Counted from the first letter of the stretch, positions 46,535 to 56,986 are shown. The stretch: 64,000 bases of DNA from Ruminiclostridium cellobioparum subsp. termitidis CT1112 (GCF_000350485.1 NZ_AORV01000036.1:62001-126000); one strand, 5' to 3'. Numbers and translations: made by a program. Notes: generated by a model not told the origin, from the letters alone.

Positions 46535-48607
46535 TTATGTAATGGAATTAACGTCAATGATCAGTGCAACATTACCGTCACCAAGGATAGTGGCTCCGGC
46601 AAGATACTTGATACCGGTAAGCAGCTTTCCAAGTGACTTGATTACTATTTCCTGCTGTCCTATTACGCTGTCAACCACAAGACCTGTAAGCTTTTCGCCT
46701 TTTCTTACAATAACGATCTTCAGCTTGTTCTGAGTCTTTGTATGGCTGTCGGGTACCTCAAGGGAATCTGCCAGTCTCGTAATGGGCACAACCATATTTC
46801 TCAGAAGTATTACTTCCTGACCCTGTACTGATTTGACATCCTCGGCCTTCCACTCATATATCTGATAAATGGAGCCCAATGGTATGGCATATTTTTCACT
46901 GCCCACATTTACAAGCAGAGCCTGATAAATAGCAAGTGTAAGCGGCAGCTTTATGAGGAATTTGCTTCCCCTTCCGCTGGCAGTTTCAACCTCAACCGTT
47001 CCACCCAGCTGTTCTATCTTTGTCTTGACAACGTCAAGTCCAACCCCTCTGCCTGAAAGTCCGGTGATCTTCTCAGCGGTACTGAAGCTCGGTCTGAACA
47101 GCAGTTCTATGGCTTCCTGCTGAGACATGGAATTGGCAGCCTCTCTTGTGACAATACCATTCTCAATTGCTTTGGCTTTAATTTTATCAATATTTATTCC
47201 GGCTCCGTCATCTCCAACTTCAATTATTACATTGTTGCCCGACTGATATGCCGTCAGGTTTATTTTTCCATGCTCGGGCTTGCCAAGCTGCTTTCTCTTT
47301 TCAGTGGATTCCAGACCGTGGTCACAGGAGTTTCTGAGCAAGTGGATGAGAGGATCTCCGATTTCATCTATGACCGTTCTGTCCAATTCTGTTTCTTCAC
47401 CCGACATAACCAGTTCTATTTCCTTGCCAAGATCCTTGGCAATATCCCTGATCATTCTGGGGAATCTGTTGAATACTGTTTCAATAGGCACCATTCTGAC
47501 CTTCATAACGGCATCATTCAGATTTGTGGTGATCCTTTCCAGGTATTCCAGGGTTTCATGGTATTCCTGGGGCTTTTCGGTAATATCTGTTCCTTCAAGC
47601 CTTGTTTTGGTTATTATAAGCTCGCCAACCAGATTCATAAGCACATCAAGTCTGTCTATATCGACTCTGACCGTTCTTTGAGTTTTTCTTGCAGCATTGT
47701 TTCCATTCTGCTTTGCGGCCTCCTGTGTTTCTGTTTCTTTTACCGCATGACTTTCGGCAGAATCCGCTGACCTCACTTCGGTTTCAGCCTTTTCCAGCTT
47801 CTCGGCTTCCATTGCAACGCCGTTATTGAATCTGCCCATCGGTCTTATAATAACCTCATCTACTTCTGCAATAGAATTGAGTTCCTTTGAAAAATGCTGC
47901 TCATCCTCTTTGGATACCACAACAACAGTGAACTCAAAATCAAACTTTTCATCCTCTATATCCTGAACCACAGGTTGGGATTTAATTATTTCTCCATACC
48001 TTTCCAGCGTCTGGAAAAGGATAAATGCCCTTGCTGATTTCAACAGGCAGCCTTTATTGAGAACTATTGTTATCTTTAAGGCATTCATACCCATATCTAT
48101 TGCCTTGTTGACAGCATTCTGCTCGAACTCGTCCAGATCTACAAGTGCAGTCACATACTTCTCACTTGCTTCGGCCGCCGCAGGCGCAGGTGCTTTATTC
48201 ACGGCAGGTGCTGCTGCTGCACCCTTGTTCTGAAGTATGGCATTCAGGGTTGCTATAACGTCCTTATATTCCCTGTCACCTTCACCGCCAGTGGAAACTA
48301 CACTGTTGACATAGTTTTCAAGAGCATCAAGACACTTGAACAGAACATCAACGAGCTCTGAAGTTACCTTGATCTCATCATTTCTAATGGCATGAAGTAC
48401 ATTCTCCATATCATGGGTCAGCTTGGTCATTTTGGTATAACCCATTGTACCCGCCATTCCCTTAATAGTATGAGCTACTCTGAATATCTCATTCAGGACA
48501 TCCTTGTCCTCAGGATCTTTTTCCATTTGCAGCAAACACTGGTTAAGATTCTGAACATGCTCATTCGCCTCTTCGATAAATATTTGTAAATACTGACTCA
48601 TATCCAT
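46535..48607 (-). CDS. cheA: CheA, chemotaxis histidine kinase
   Basis: Encodes 690 residues: Hpt domain (His46 in RVAHTIKGMAG), a CheY-binding P2-like region (about 150-260), dimerisation helices with a QRTVRVDIDRLDVLMNLVGEL signature (about 318 on), an HATPase domain (LLRNSCDHGLE, VGDDGAGI, GRGVGLDVV) and a C-terminal CheW-like domain. It phosphorylates CheY and CheB on signals from chemoreceptors. It is 3 bases after cheB. All motifs are intact. A GGGGGTG ribosome site precedes the ATG. Confidence 0.97.
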   Translation of the reverse strand: MDMSQYLQIFIEEANEHVQNLNQCLLQMEKDPEDKDVLNEIFRVAHTIKGMAGTMGYTKMTKLTHDMENVLHAIRNDEIKVTSELVDVLFKCLDALENYVNSVVSTGGEGDREYKDVIATLNAILQNKGAAAAPAVNKAPAPAAAEASEKYVTALVDLDEFEQNAVNKAIDMGMNALKITIVLNKGCLLKSARAFILFQTLERYGEIIKSQPVVQDIEDEKFDFEFTVVVVSKEDEQHFSKELNSIAEVDEVIIRPMGRFNNGVAMEAEKLEKAETEVRSADSAESHAVKETETQEAAKQNGNNAARKTQRTVRVDIDRLDVLMNLVGELIITKTRLEGTDITEKPQEYHETLEYLERITTNLNDAVMKVRMVPIETVFNRFPRMIRDIAKDLGKEIELVMSGEETELDRTVIDEIGDPLIHLLRNSCDHGLESTEKRKQLGKPEHGKINLTAYQSGNNVIIEVGDDGAGINIDKIKAKAIENGIVTREAANSMSQQEAIELLFRPSFSTAEKITGLSGRGVGLDVVKTKIEQLGGTVEVETASGRGSKFLIKLPLTLAIYQALLVNVGSEKYAIPLGSIYQIYEWKAEDVKSVQGQEVILLRNMVVPITRLADSLEVPDSHTKTQNKLKIVIVRKGEKLTGLVVDSVIGQQEIVIKSLGKLLTGIKYLAGATILGDGNVALIIDVNSIT

Positions 48608-48609
48608 AT

Positions 48610-49680
48610 TTAACGCACCCCCAAATATTGAATAATTTCTTCTGAAATTTTGTCAAGTGATACTACCTTATCAACTGCTCCTGTCTGGATAGCCATCTTG
48701 GGCATTCCAAATACTACACTTGTTTCTTCGTCTTGAGCTATTATGTAACTTTTGTTCACATCCTTGAGCTTTTTTATTCCGCTACTCCCATCTGCCCCCA
48801 TGCCGGTCATAATAACACCAATGATGTTCTTGAGACCGGTAGAAGATAACGACTCCATCATAACATCCACCGAAGGTCTATGCCCACTCACCGGCGGGGA
48901 CTTGTCGAGATTTATCATTATATCGCCATTTGAAGCAGTTTCAATCAGCATATGTGAATCACCGGGTGCAATATAAACATGTCCTGCCAATATCCGCTCC
49001 TTATGGGTAGCTTCCTTTACAACCAATTCGCTCTTGCTGTCAAGTCTTTCTGCCAGGGAATTTGTGAAGCCCGGCGGCATATGCTGCACTATCAGTACAG
49101 CTGCCGGAATATCCCCCGGCAAAAACGGGATCACACTTTGCAGTGCTTTGGGTCCACCTGTTGAAGTACCTATTGCTATAATATATTTCAATACCTTGCT
49201 GCTTTTGACCACGTGACTTTCGTCGCAGTCTCTGGATTTGCACTTGAATGAATTAAACTTGATATTTTTAGCAATATTAATTTTTTCTATAATTTCATTT
49301 TTCTTTTTTTCATTTTTAATTTCAAATATGTTTTTAGGTTTTGCTATAAAATCAACCGCGCCCTCGTCCAATGCTCTGATGGTGAGCTCTGCCCCATGTT
49401 CGGTGCCGCTGCTGAGCATTATAACCGGCTTTGGAAACCTTTGCATTATCTCTTTCAAACAGTTGATGCCGTCCATTATTGGCATTTCAACATCGAGTGT
49501 TATTATATCGGGATCCAACTCTGCTATTTTATCCAGAGCATCTTTGCCGTCAGTAGCCGTACCTATCACCGAAAGTGAATCCTCAGAGTCAATTATGTCC
49601 GACAATACCTTTCTCATAAAAGCTGAGTCATCAACAATTAATACTTTTACTAAATTATTCTTGTTTGGTTTTAAATTCAT
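48610..49680 (-). CDS. cheB: CheB, receptor methylesterase / deamidase
   Basis: Encodes 356 residues: receiver domain (Asp63 in ITLDVEMPIMDG, Lys in AKPKN) joined by a linker to the methylesterase domain with catalytic Ser in GTSTGGPKAL, His in VQHMPPGFT and Asp in TGMGADG. It removes methyl groups from chemoreceptors during adaptation. The start touches the stop of the ycgR-like gene (1-base overlap). A cheR gene is not in this window and must be elsewhere. Confidence 0.96.
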   Translation of the reverse strand: MNLKPNKNNLVKVLIVDDSAFMRKVLSDIIDSEDSLSVIGTATDGKDALDKIAELDPDIITLDVEMPIMDGINCLKEIMQRFPKPVIMLSSGTEHGAELTIRALDEGAVDFIAKPKNIFEIKNEKKKNEIIEKINIAKNIKFNSFKCKSRDCDESHVVKSSKVLKYIIAIGTSTGGPKALQSVIPFLPGDIPAAVLIVQHMPPGFTNSLAERLDSKSELVVKEATHKERILAGHVYIAPGDSHMLIETASNGDIMINLDKSPPVSGHRPSVDVMMESLSSTGLKNIIGVIMTGMGADGSSGIKKLKDVNKSYIIAQDEETSVVFGMPKMAIQTGAVDKVVSLDKISEEIIQYLGVR

Positions 49681-50369
49681 TAGCTACCTCTTAGCCCTTT
49701 TCTTAATAGTTCTCTCTGCTGATTAAATATAAAGCCAACAATTTTTTCACGTTCTTTATATTCAATGTCTATAAAACCTATAGACGATATGTATTTCAAC
49801 TCTTCATTAATTATCTCTCTCCTGCATCTGATCACTTTGCCTTTAAACTCCAGCTCATAGTCATCCAGTGACAGGCTGCCCGTAATTACTGAATCGGCAG
49901 TGAGCATTTTATCGGTGATCGCAGATAAGCCTCCTCCGCTTATATCAATAGTATGACCGCTGATTTGGTCATATTTGCCGGGCTCGTCCGCAGCCGGCGA
50001 ATCAAAACACACAGGAACCCTGCAGTCAAAGCGGTAGTACTGTCTCCTCTGAATTTTTTCCGGCTTTTCTGTAACCCTTACATCTAATAAGGCTATGTCA
50101 TCGATGATGAGTCTGTCTGTTACATAGCCGACAATTCTATAGATCTGACTGGCTTTACAAAACAGGTAAGCCTCTATATACGAGTTGACCCGTACCGGAT
50201 AAACCTTGGCTTCATGTATAGGAGCGCTGATCCTGATAATATTAACGTCTGTAAAACCTTCCAGCTGGCTTACAAATCCAATATCAATCTTTCCTTCAAC
50301 CGGATCAACAACTGTCATTTCTATCTTGGTTCCTACCGAAAAATCTTTCAAGTTATATACAGTGTTCAA
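49680..50369 (-). CDS. YcgR-like PilZ-domain protein (c-di-GMP-responsive flagellar brake)
   Basis: Encodes 229 residues: an N-terminal YcgR-type domain (about 1-95) and a C-terminal PilZ domain with RRQYYRF and the DISGGGLSA motif (RxxxR and D/NxSxxG), the c-di-GMP site. In other bacteria such proteins slow the motor when c-di-GMP is high. It sits between flhG and cheB. The residues for nucleotide binding are present (RRQYYR, DISGGG). Confidence 0.9.
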   Translation of the reverse strand: MNTVYNLKDFSVGTKIEMTVVDPVEGKIDIGFVSQLEGFTDVNIIRISAPIHEAKVYPVRVNSYIEAYLFCKASQIYRIVGYVTDRLIIDDIALLDVRVTEKPEKIQRRQYYRFDCRVPVCFDSPAADEPGKYDQISGHTIDISGGGLSAITDKMLTADSVITGSLSLDDYELEFKGKVIRCRREIINEELKYISSIGFIDIEYKEREKIVGFIFNQQRELLRKGLRGS

Positions 50370-50405
50370 GCGATTTACCCCACATAGTTATAGTATACTA
50401 CCTAA

Positions 50406-51350
50406 TCAATTGGTAAACAACCCAACAAATCTATTAATGAATCCTTTGATACCTGTTTGTGCAGTGCTGTTTACAACATTTTCCTTCCGGATAATGGAAT
50501 CAGCTAAATCATATATAAGCTTACTGGTTGAATTCTTGGGATAACACAGCAAATACGGCCTTTGGAGCTTTACCGACTTGGTAAAGGACTGATCAAAGGG
50601 AAGGTAGCCCAGGGATTCCAGTTTTATACCAAGAAATCTCTCCGATACCGCTGCAAAATTATTATAAACAGTCTTTGCTTCGTTCTCATTATCCGCCCTG
50701 TTTATCAAAACATTGATAGCACAATCCTTCTTTATATTGGCCACAGTTTTTACAAGAGCATATGCATCCGTTATGGAGGTCGGCTCGGGAGTCACAACTA
50801 AAAGTACTTCATCGGCTGATAGTACAAAATTCATAACCGTATCCGAAAGCCCCGCACCTGTATCTATCAATATGTAATCGGCAATATGATCCAGCAGGGA
50901 TATATTGGCGATAAAGGCGTCCAGTGAATTCTTGTCCAGATTTATCAGCTTCTGGACTCCCGATCCGCCTGAAATAAACTTTATATTATTAGGGCCGTCG
51001 CATAGTATATCCAGAATACCCTTTTCACTGTTGATGGAATCCAGCAAAGTATATCTGGGAACGATACCAAAAACAACATCTATATTTGACAAACCCAAAT
51101 CCGCATCAATTATTACAACCCTATAACCCTTCTGACTCAATGCAATAGCCAGGTTAACGGTAACATTTGTCTTCCCGACGCCCCCCTTGCCGCTTGTAAC
51201 AGTCACAACCCTGGCACGTCTGCCGACTGTAATCCTTTCAGGCGACAGGTTATTGCCGGTGCTGCTGCCGGGTTCATTGCCGGGTTCATTGCCGGGTTCA
51301 TTATTTAGGTTGTTAACTATCTTTCTTAACTTTTCAGCCTGATCTATCAT
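50406..51350 (-). CDS. flhG: FlhG (FleN/YlxH), MinD-like ATPase for flagellar placement and number
   Basis: Encodes 314 residues from ATG 51350 (GGAGG 6 bases upstream; the frame extends to 51371). The deviant Walker A KGGVGKTN and the switch motifs DADLGLSN and DTGAGLSD mark a ParA/MinD-type ATPase; the N-terminal QAEKLRKIV helix is the FlhF-activating motif of FlhG. The N-terminus holds a 12-bp triple repeat (51267-51302) encoding Asn-Glu-Pro-Gly units. It pairs with FlhF upstream. Confidence 0.94.
   Translation of the reverse strand: MIDQAEKLRKIVNNLNNEPGNEPGNEPGSSTGNNLSPERITVGRRARVVTVTSGKGGVGKTNVTVNLAIALSQKGYRVVIIDADLGLSNIDVVFGIVPRYTLLDSINSEKGILDILCDGPNNIKFISGGSGVQKLINLDKNSLDAFIANISLLDHIADYILIDTGAGLSDTVMNFVLSADEVLLVVTPEPTSITDAYALVKTVANIKKDCAINVLINRADNENEAKTVYNNFAAVSERFLGIKLESLGYLPFDQSFTKSVKLQRPYLLCYPKNSTSKLIYDLADSIIRKENVVNSTAQTGIKGFINRFVGLFTN
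51267..51302 (-). repeat. Three tandem 12-bp repeats inside flhG
   Basis: GCCGGGTTCATT occurs three times in a row on the plus strand. It encodes NEPG three times in the linker between the activating helix and the ATPase domain, so length changes would stay in frame. Confidence 0.9.
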
Positions 51351-51405
51351 CCTTAACCTCCGTGTCCGCAATAGCTGCTAAACTTAAACAATACCGGTAT
51401 TCAAG

Positions 51406-52575
51406 TTAAGACAAACTCCCCAATAGGTTTTTTGAAAGCCTGTCGATATTTGCTATTTCGATATCATCAGGTACATTTTGTCCATTTGTAATATAGGACA
51501 AGCTTTTATTGGCATAACATTTTGTATTTAGTATACTTCCGTATACAGGTGTTTCATCCAGCTTTGTAAAAATAAGCCTGTAATTCGGAATAAAATCGTA
51601 ATTCTTTATTATATCCTTACAGTTCTTGGAGCTGACGGTTGAACTCAGCACTAAAAATATATTGTCGGCATTGCTCACCGAAACCAGATTCTTCAGCTCG
51701 TCAAATTTCTGCTTGTCCCTGTAGCTGCAGCCGGCCGTATCAACCAGAATAACATCCTTGTCACCGTAGTTGTCAATCTCATTTGTTATTTCAGGTACGG
51801 AATATGCCACCGATATGGGTATACCCAGTATTTCGGCATATGTCTTCAACTGCTCTACAGCTGCTATTCTATAAGTATCGGCTGTTATCATTCCCACCTT
51901 TTTGTTGCTGGACAGGATAAAGGATGCCGCAAGTTTGGCAAGTGTGGTAGTCTTCCCCACACCAGTGGGACCAACAAAAAGAATTACAGTCGGTTTCCCG
52001 TCCTCTCTCAGATGTATGGGTTCAGCTTTTCCAAGCATTGCTGCTATGGTTGACTGCATCACTATTGTCGCATCGTGAATATTTCTGGAGCTGCTTTTCT
52101 TTGCCACTTCCTCAATGATTCTCTTTGCAATATCCTCATCAACTTCATTCTTCAAAAGGTTGTTATAGAGCAGTTGGAATACCTGAGGCAATTGACTGCC
52201 GGTCTCTTCGCTTCCGGTTTCATTACCCTTGTTTTCGGTTCCTACAATATTTAATATTTTATCCAAAAGGTTCTCAATATTATTTACTTTATTCTCTAAC
52301 CCGGTAACCATTTCCTCTTTTTGGGGCAGAATATTTTTAGAATTTGTACTATCTTGTTGAATCTGTTCGATTTTTGTCAGCTGCCTGTCCCTGGATTTGC
52401 TGTTATCATCATCTATGGCAGCCATGATTTCTATCATAGGCTTGGTGAAATATTTCTTAAATCCCTTTTGCCTGACTTTTTTGGTATTCAGAATAATGGC
52501 ATTATTCCCAAGGTCCATTTTTACCTTCAGCAATGCCTCCTGTGTATCCTTTCCTATATACCGCTTGATCTTCAT
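51406..52575 (-). CDS. flhF: FlhF, SRP-type GTPase for flagellar placement
   Basis: Encodes 389 residues from ATG 52575 (GGAGG 5 bases upstream). An N-terminal basic B-domain (MKIKRYIGKDTQEALLKV) is followed by a variable linker and the NG domain of SRP GTPases: GPTGVGKTTTLAKLA (G1), DTYRIAAVEQL (G2), DTAGC (G3) and TKLD (G4). FlhF recruits the first flagellar components and is switched off by FlhG, encoded next. It follows flhA by 14 bases. Confidence 0.96.
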   Translation of the reverse strand: MKIKRYIGKDTQEALLKVKMDLGNNAIILNTKKVRQKGFKKYFTKPMIEIMAAIDDDNSKSRDRQLTKIEQIQQDSTNSKNILPQKEEMVTGLENKVNNIENLLDKILNIVGTENKGNETGSEETGSQLPQVFQLLYNNLLKNEVDEDIAKRIIEEVAKKSSSRNIHDATIVMQSTIAAMLGKAEPIHLREDGKPTVILFVGPTGVGKTTTLAKLAASFILSSNKKVGMITADTYRIAAVEQLKTYAEILGIPISVAYSVPEITNEIDNYGDKDVILVDTAGCSYRDKQKFDELKNLVSVSNADNIFLVLSSTVSSKNCKDIIKNYDFIPNYRLIFTKLDETPVYGSILNTKCYANKSLSYITNGQNVPDDIEIANIDRLSKNLLGSLS

Positions 52576-52589
52576 ACTAACCTCCATGT

Positions 52590-54614
52590 CTATACAGTAA
52601 CAGTACCAACAGACTGTATTTCAACACCCGGATCTATCTCATTATAAGATAATACCACCAAACCGGGAATAACATTCTCAGTCAATCTCTTAAAATATAG
52701 CCTCACTATGGGTGAAGCAAGTACAATTGGCTGGCTGCCAAGCTGCAGCAGTCTCTGAACATTTTTTGATACATTGTTTATAATTGTATTGCTCACAGAA
52801 GGGTCAAGTGCCAGGTAGGAACCAAACTCCGTCTTCTGTATGTTATCCATGATCAGCTGTTCAACTTTTGGATCAATTGTGATTACATTTGAGTTTCCGT
52901 TAAAGAACCTCTGGGATATAGCTCTGCCAAGTGCCTGCCTCACGTACTCGGTAAGCATGTCCACATCATGAGTCATAGGTGAGTAGTCGGCCAGAGTTTC
53001 CATTATGGTTACCATATCCCTTATGGATACGTTTTCCTTCAACAGATTTGCAAGTACCTTCTGTATCTCCCCGATACTCATAAGCTTGGGCACTAGTTCG
53101 TCCACAATTGCGGGATAAGCCTGCCTGATATTGTCTACAAGAGCCTGAACTTCCTGTCTGCCGAGCAATTCGTAGGAATGTTTCTTTATGACCTCTGTTA
53201 AATGTGTTGCGATAATCGAAGGCGGATCAACAACAGTATAACCCAGCATCTCGGCCTTGTCTCTCTGTCCCTCCTGAATCCAGATGGCGGGCAGGCCGAA
53301 TGCCGGCTCTGTGGTCTTGATACCATCCAGTTCTTCTTCAACACCGCCTGAGTTCATAGCTAAAAAGTAATCGAACAAGAGCTCGCCTTTGGCAACTTCC
53401 GACCCTTTTATCTTAATAATGTATTCATTGGGACCTATCTGAATATTGTCTCTAAGCCTTATCACAGGAACGATCATACCCAGCTCAAGCGCAAGCTGCC
53501 TCCTGATAAGCACTACCCTGTCCAGCAGATCGCCCCCCTGGTTTGCATCGGCCAGAGGAATTATACCATATCCGAATTCCAGCTCGATAGGGTCGACCTG
53601 GAGAAGTGTTACAACATTTTCAGGTTTTCTGATCTCCTCGACTTCACTTTCCTGTATCTGAACTTCTTCATCCGCGACCGCTTCCTTCTGGAGCTGCTTT
53701 ATCTTAATTCCAATAAACACCAGTACGGCAGCCAAAATCAAAAACGGTATTGGTGTCAGAAAAGGCGCCATACCCACACTCAGCACAGCTGCAATAAACA
53801 GCACCTTCGGGTTGTAGAACAATTGCTTGATAACATCTTTATTCAGGTCTGAATCGGCACCTGCCCTTGTAACTATGAAGGAGGTGGCAACTGAGAGCAT
53901 AAGTGCCGGCAGCTGGCTGACAAGACCGTCACCTATAGTCAAAATGGTATAGTTATTAAGGGCTTCCGATATTTCCTCTCCCCTCATAACTACACCTATT
54001 ATCAGACCGCCTGCTATATTAAGAAAGGTAATTATTATACCTGCAATGGCGTCATTTTTAACAAACTTGCTGGCACCATCCATTGAACCGTAGAAGTCTG
54101 CTTCTCTTTGAACCTTTTTTCTTCTTTCCTTTGCCTCGGCTTCACTGATCAAACCGGTGTTCAAGTCGGCATCAATAGCCATCTGCTTACCGGGCATGGC
54201 ATCGAGGGTAAATCTTGCCGCAACTTCCGCAACTCTTTCGGAACCTTTTGTGATAACCAGGAAGTTTACTATCATGATGATGAAGAATATTACGAATCCG
54301 ACAACAAGGTTATTTCTTCCCACAAATGTACCAAAACCTCTGATAACCTCTCCGGCCTTACCTTCTGAAAGAATCAGCTTTGTGGCTGTAACATTGAGTG
54401 ATAACCTGTAAATGGTAGTGACAACTATCAGCGTGGGGAATATGGACAAATCCAGAGCAGTCTTAAGATAGATGGTATTGAGCATGATAATGGCTGCCAG
54501 GATTATATTGATGGCCAGCAAAAAGTCCAGCATGATTTCCGGAATCGGCAAGATGAGGTTTAATATTGTAATTATTACTATTAACGGTATAAAGAAATTA
54601 TTAAGTCTTGACAA
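52590..54614 (-). CDS. flhA: FlhA, flagellar export gate protein
   Basis: Encodes 674 residues, the normal length. The TTG start at 54614 follows GGGGG. Eight transmembrane helices occupy about residues 1-310, including the conserved FHIPEP-type loop (RFTLDAMPGKQMAIDADLNTG-type segment, about 145-165). The large cytoplasmic domain (about 330-674) accepts export substrates. It lies between flhB and flhF. No damage is seen. Confidence 0.96.
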   Translation of the reverse strand: MSRLNNFFIPLIVIITILNLILPIPEIMLDFLLAINIILAAIIMLNTIYLKTALDLSIFPTLIVVTTIYRLSLNVTATKLILSEGKAGEVIRGFGTFVGRNNLVVGFVIFFIIMIVNFLVITKGSERVAEVAARFTLDAMPGKQMAIDADLNTGLISEAEAKERRKKVQREADFYGSMDGASKFVKNDAIAGIIITFLNIAGGLIIGVVMRGEEISEALNNYTILTIGDGLVSQLPALMLSVATSFIVTRAGADSDLNKDVIKQLFYNPKVLFIAAVLSVGMAPFLTPIPFLILAAVLVFIGIKIKQLQKEAVADEEVQIQESEVEEIRKPENVVTLLQVDPIELEFGYGIIPLADANQGGDLLDRVVLIRRQLALELGMIVPVIRLRDNIQIGPNEYIIKIKGSEVAKGELLFDYFLAMNSGGVEEELDGIKTTEPAFGLPAIWIQEGQRDKAEMLGYTVVDPPSIIATHLTEVIKKHSYELLGRQEVQALVDNIRQAYPAIVDELVPKLMSIGEIQKVLANLLKENVSIRDMVTIMETLADYSPMTHDVDMLTEYVRQALGRAISQRFFNGNSNVITIDPKVEQLIMDNIQKTEFGSYLALDPSVSNTIINNVSKNVQRLLQLGSQPIVLASPIVRLYFKRLTENVIPGLVVLSYNEIDPGVEIQSVGTVTV

Positions 54615-54658
54615 TTTTTATCCCCCTTAAATAAGTTCTGCAAATCCAGGTATGTTCT

Positions 54659-55783
54659 CTAACCCGCTCTGCCGCCATTTTTTAGATTATATACAAATGC
54701 AAGGATTTCAGCGACTGCCTGATACAGCTCCGGCGGTATGGGCTGTCCGATATCAACAGTACTGTAAAGAGTTCTTGCAAGAGGTTTATTTTCAACAATC
54801 TGTACCTTGTTTTCATTTGCGAGCTGTTTAATCCTCAGGGCTATGTAGTCCTGCCCTTTGGCAACCACAAATGGGGCACTGGCTTTTTCAGCATCGTACT
54901 TGATGGCAACGGCAAAATGTGTCGGGTTTGTAATTACAACATCTGCTTTAGGTATTTCCTGCATCATCCTCTTCATGGACATCTGCCGCTGCTTCTGCTT
55001 GATTTTGGACTTAATTTCCGGATTTCCTTCCATTTGCTTGTACTCTTCCTTGACTTCCTGTTTTGTCATCTTAAGGCTTTTTTCATAGTCATATCGCTGA
55101 TATAAGTAATCCAAAAACCCAACAATGATCATTGCTGCACATATCCTCAGCGCCACCGTGAAAGCAGCATTCCCGATGAAGGAAAGTATGTCGAACAGGT
55201 CATTGTCCATCAGCGCAATTACTTCGTTTGTTTTAGACTTCAAATACGAGTAGGCAACCCAGGCAACAATAAGAATCTTGATAATTGCTTTAACCAGCTC
55301 CACTACCGATCTCATTGAAAAAATTCTTTTAAATCCGCTGAGCGGATTAATCCTGTTTCCCTGTGGTTTCAAGGTCTCAAGAGTAAAAAGAACTCCCACC
55401 TGGGCGTATCCTACCAGCAAACCCGCCAGCACCGCAATCAACAGCAGAGGCAGCGAAGTTTTCGCCAGGACGGTAACACCGTCAATGAATAACTTGGCAA
55501 GAATACCCGTATCAAATGCATCTTTGTTTGTAAGGTATTCAGTAAACACTTTCTTCATATATGTAGATATCTGCTCATATATTATTGAGCCAAAGGCATT
55601 CATTGAAACAATCATTAAAATTAATATCAAAGAGGCAGACATTTCTCTGCTTTGAAATACCTGACCTTTTTTTCTTGCGTCACTTTTTTTCTTGGGAGTG
55701 GCTTTTTCTGTCTTGTCATCTCCCCCGGCAGCAAATAGCTGATAATTTAGCCCAAGGTGCTGCTCCTTAACAGGATTTGTCAT
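54659..55783 (-). CDS. flhB: FlhB, export specificity switch protein
   Basis: Encodes 374 residues: the N-terminal DKTEKATPKKKSDARKKGQV signature, four transmembrane helices (about 45-215) and the cytoplasmic domain with the autocleavage site NPTH (ITNPTHFAVAIKYD). Cleavage between Asn and Pro switches export from rod-hook to filament proteins. GGGAGG lies 6 bases before the ATG. It lies between fliR and flhA, the standard order. Confidence 0.96.
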   Translation of the reverse strand: MTNPVKEQHLGLNYQLFAAGGDDKTEKATPKKKSDARKKGQVFQSREMSASLILILMIVSMNAFGSIIYEQISTYMKKVFTEYLTNKDAFDTGILAKLFIDGVTVLAKTSLPLLLIAVLAGLLVGYAQVGVLFTLETLKPQGNRINPLSGFKRIFSMRSVVELVKAIIKILIVAWVAYSYLKSKTNEVIALMDNDLFDILSFIGNAAFTVALRICAAMIIVGFLDYLYQRYDYEKSLKMTKQEVKEEYKQMEGNPEIKSKIKQKQRQMSMKRMMQEIPKADVVITNPTHFAVAIKYDAEKASAPFVVAKGQDYIALRIKQLANENKVQIVENKPLARTLYSTVDIGQPIPPELYQAVAEILAFVYNLKNGGRAG

Positions 55784-55816
55784 TCCATCCTCCCAGAATA
55801 CTCACTGTTTATAGCT

Positions 55817-56605
55817 CTAACCCGGCACCATCGACTTGATAAACTTGAATATTTCAATACCCATATCATCAGTCATCATGGTCACAATGTATATAAATGC
55901 CGGAACTGTAATAAATACAATTACCATGCCGGTCAATATCTTCAGAGGCATGCCCAGAATGAACACATTCATCTGCGGTATGGTTTTTGATATAATGCCA
56001 AGCACAACATCCGTTACTATTACCGCAGCCACTATGGGTGCAGCTATCTTGAACCCCACCGAAAACATATTCTTAAAGACCACAATTATGTTATCAACCA
56101 TACCGGGTCCGAAAACGGCACTTCCCAGAGGCACAATGCTGAAGCTCTGGTATAAAGCCCTGATCAGCATATGGTGTCCATTTGTAACAAGAAAAATTAT
56201 CATGGCCAGCATATAATACAAGTTTGCCGTTACCGGCACCTGTATGTTGCTCAGCGGATCCAATACGTTCACCATACCAAATCCTATCTGCATGTCTATA
56301 ATCTGACCGGCTATATATATGCTTGTAAAAACCGCATAGGCCACAAAACCTATTACAACTCCCACAAGGAATTCCTTTATAATATACAGGGCATAAATCA
56401 TAAAATTCTGAGTATCTATGACGTGCCCCACCTGAATTACATTTGCCATTAACAGAGTTGTCGTAAAGGCAAATCCAATCTTAAAATACACCGGTATGTT
56501 TCCGCGGCCGAATATTGGCGCAGTCACAAACAAACCGGTCATCCTTACAAAAATAAGGAGGAAAAGCTCGATATTGTTCAAAAACATATCAAACGGGATG
56601 TGCAT
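55817..56605 (-). CDS. fliR: FliR, flagellar export apparatus protein
   Basis: Encodes 262 residues from ATG 56605 (GGAGG 5 bases upstream; the frame extends 4 codons further). Six to seven hydrophobic segments with the VRMTGLFVTAPIFG motif near the N-terminus and AAPIVAAVIVTDVVLGIISK near residue 200 identify FliR. It forms the export gate with FliP and FliQ. It lies between fliQ and flhB. Confidence 0.95.
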   Translation of the reverse strand: MHIPFDMFLNNIELFLLIFVRMTGLFVTAPIFGRGNIPVYFKIGFAFTTTLLMANVIQVGHVIDTQNFMIYALYIIKEFLVGVVIGFVAYAVFTSIYIAGQIIDMQIGFGMVNVLDPLSNIQVPVTANLYYMLAMIIFLVTNGHHMLIRALYQSFSIVPLGSAVFGPGMVDNIIVVFKNMFSVGFKIAAPIVAAVIVTDVVLGIISKTIPQMNVFILGMPLKILTGMVIVFITVPAFIYIVTMMTDDMGIEIFKFIKSMVPG

Positions 56606-56643
56606 TCTAACCTCCATATTGCTTCGCGCTGCTCAAGCTGCTC

Positions 56644-56913
56644 CTATTTAATGAATTGGTTCATATTGGTAAAAATATTTTGCGTGTATTCAATCAGTAC
56701 TCTTAACATCCACGAACCAAAAAGCGCAATTGCTGCAATAACCGATAGAATTTTGGGCACATAGGTCAGAGTTTGCTCCTGAATCTGGGTTGTAGCCTGA
56801 AAAATACTTACTACGAGACCTACAACCATACTGATGATCAAAACCGGAGCCGACACATATATCACAACTTTCAAGGCCCCCTGTGCAATATATATAATGC
56901 TGCTTTCATCCAT
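56644..56913 (-). CDS. fliQ: FliQ, flagellar export apparatus protein
   Basis: Encodes 89 residues from ATG 56913 (TGAGGA upstream). Two transmembrane helices (about 15-40 and 50-75) with the typical VGLVVSIFQATTQIQEQTLT segment between them. FliQ binds FliP and FliR in the gate. The gene order fliO-P-Q-R is conserved. Confidence 0.95.
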   Translation of the reverse strand: MDESSIIYIAQGALKVVIYVSAPVLIISMVVGLVVSIFQATTQIQEQTLTYVPKILSVIAAIALFGSWMLRVLIEYTQNIFTNMNQFIK

Positions 56914-56986
56914 TTCCTCACATCCCCCCAAGTCGTTCAATTCACAGGCCTATAGTCCACATCTTTCATTGACTGCCTATCCGATG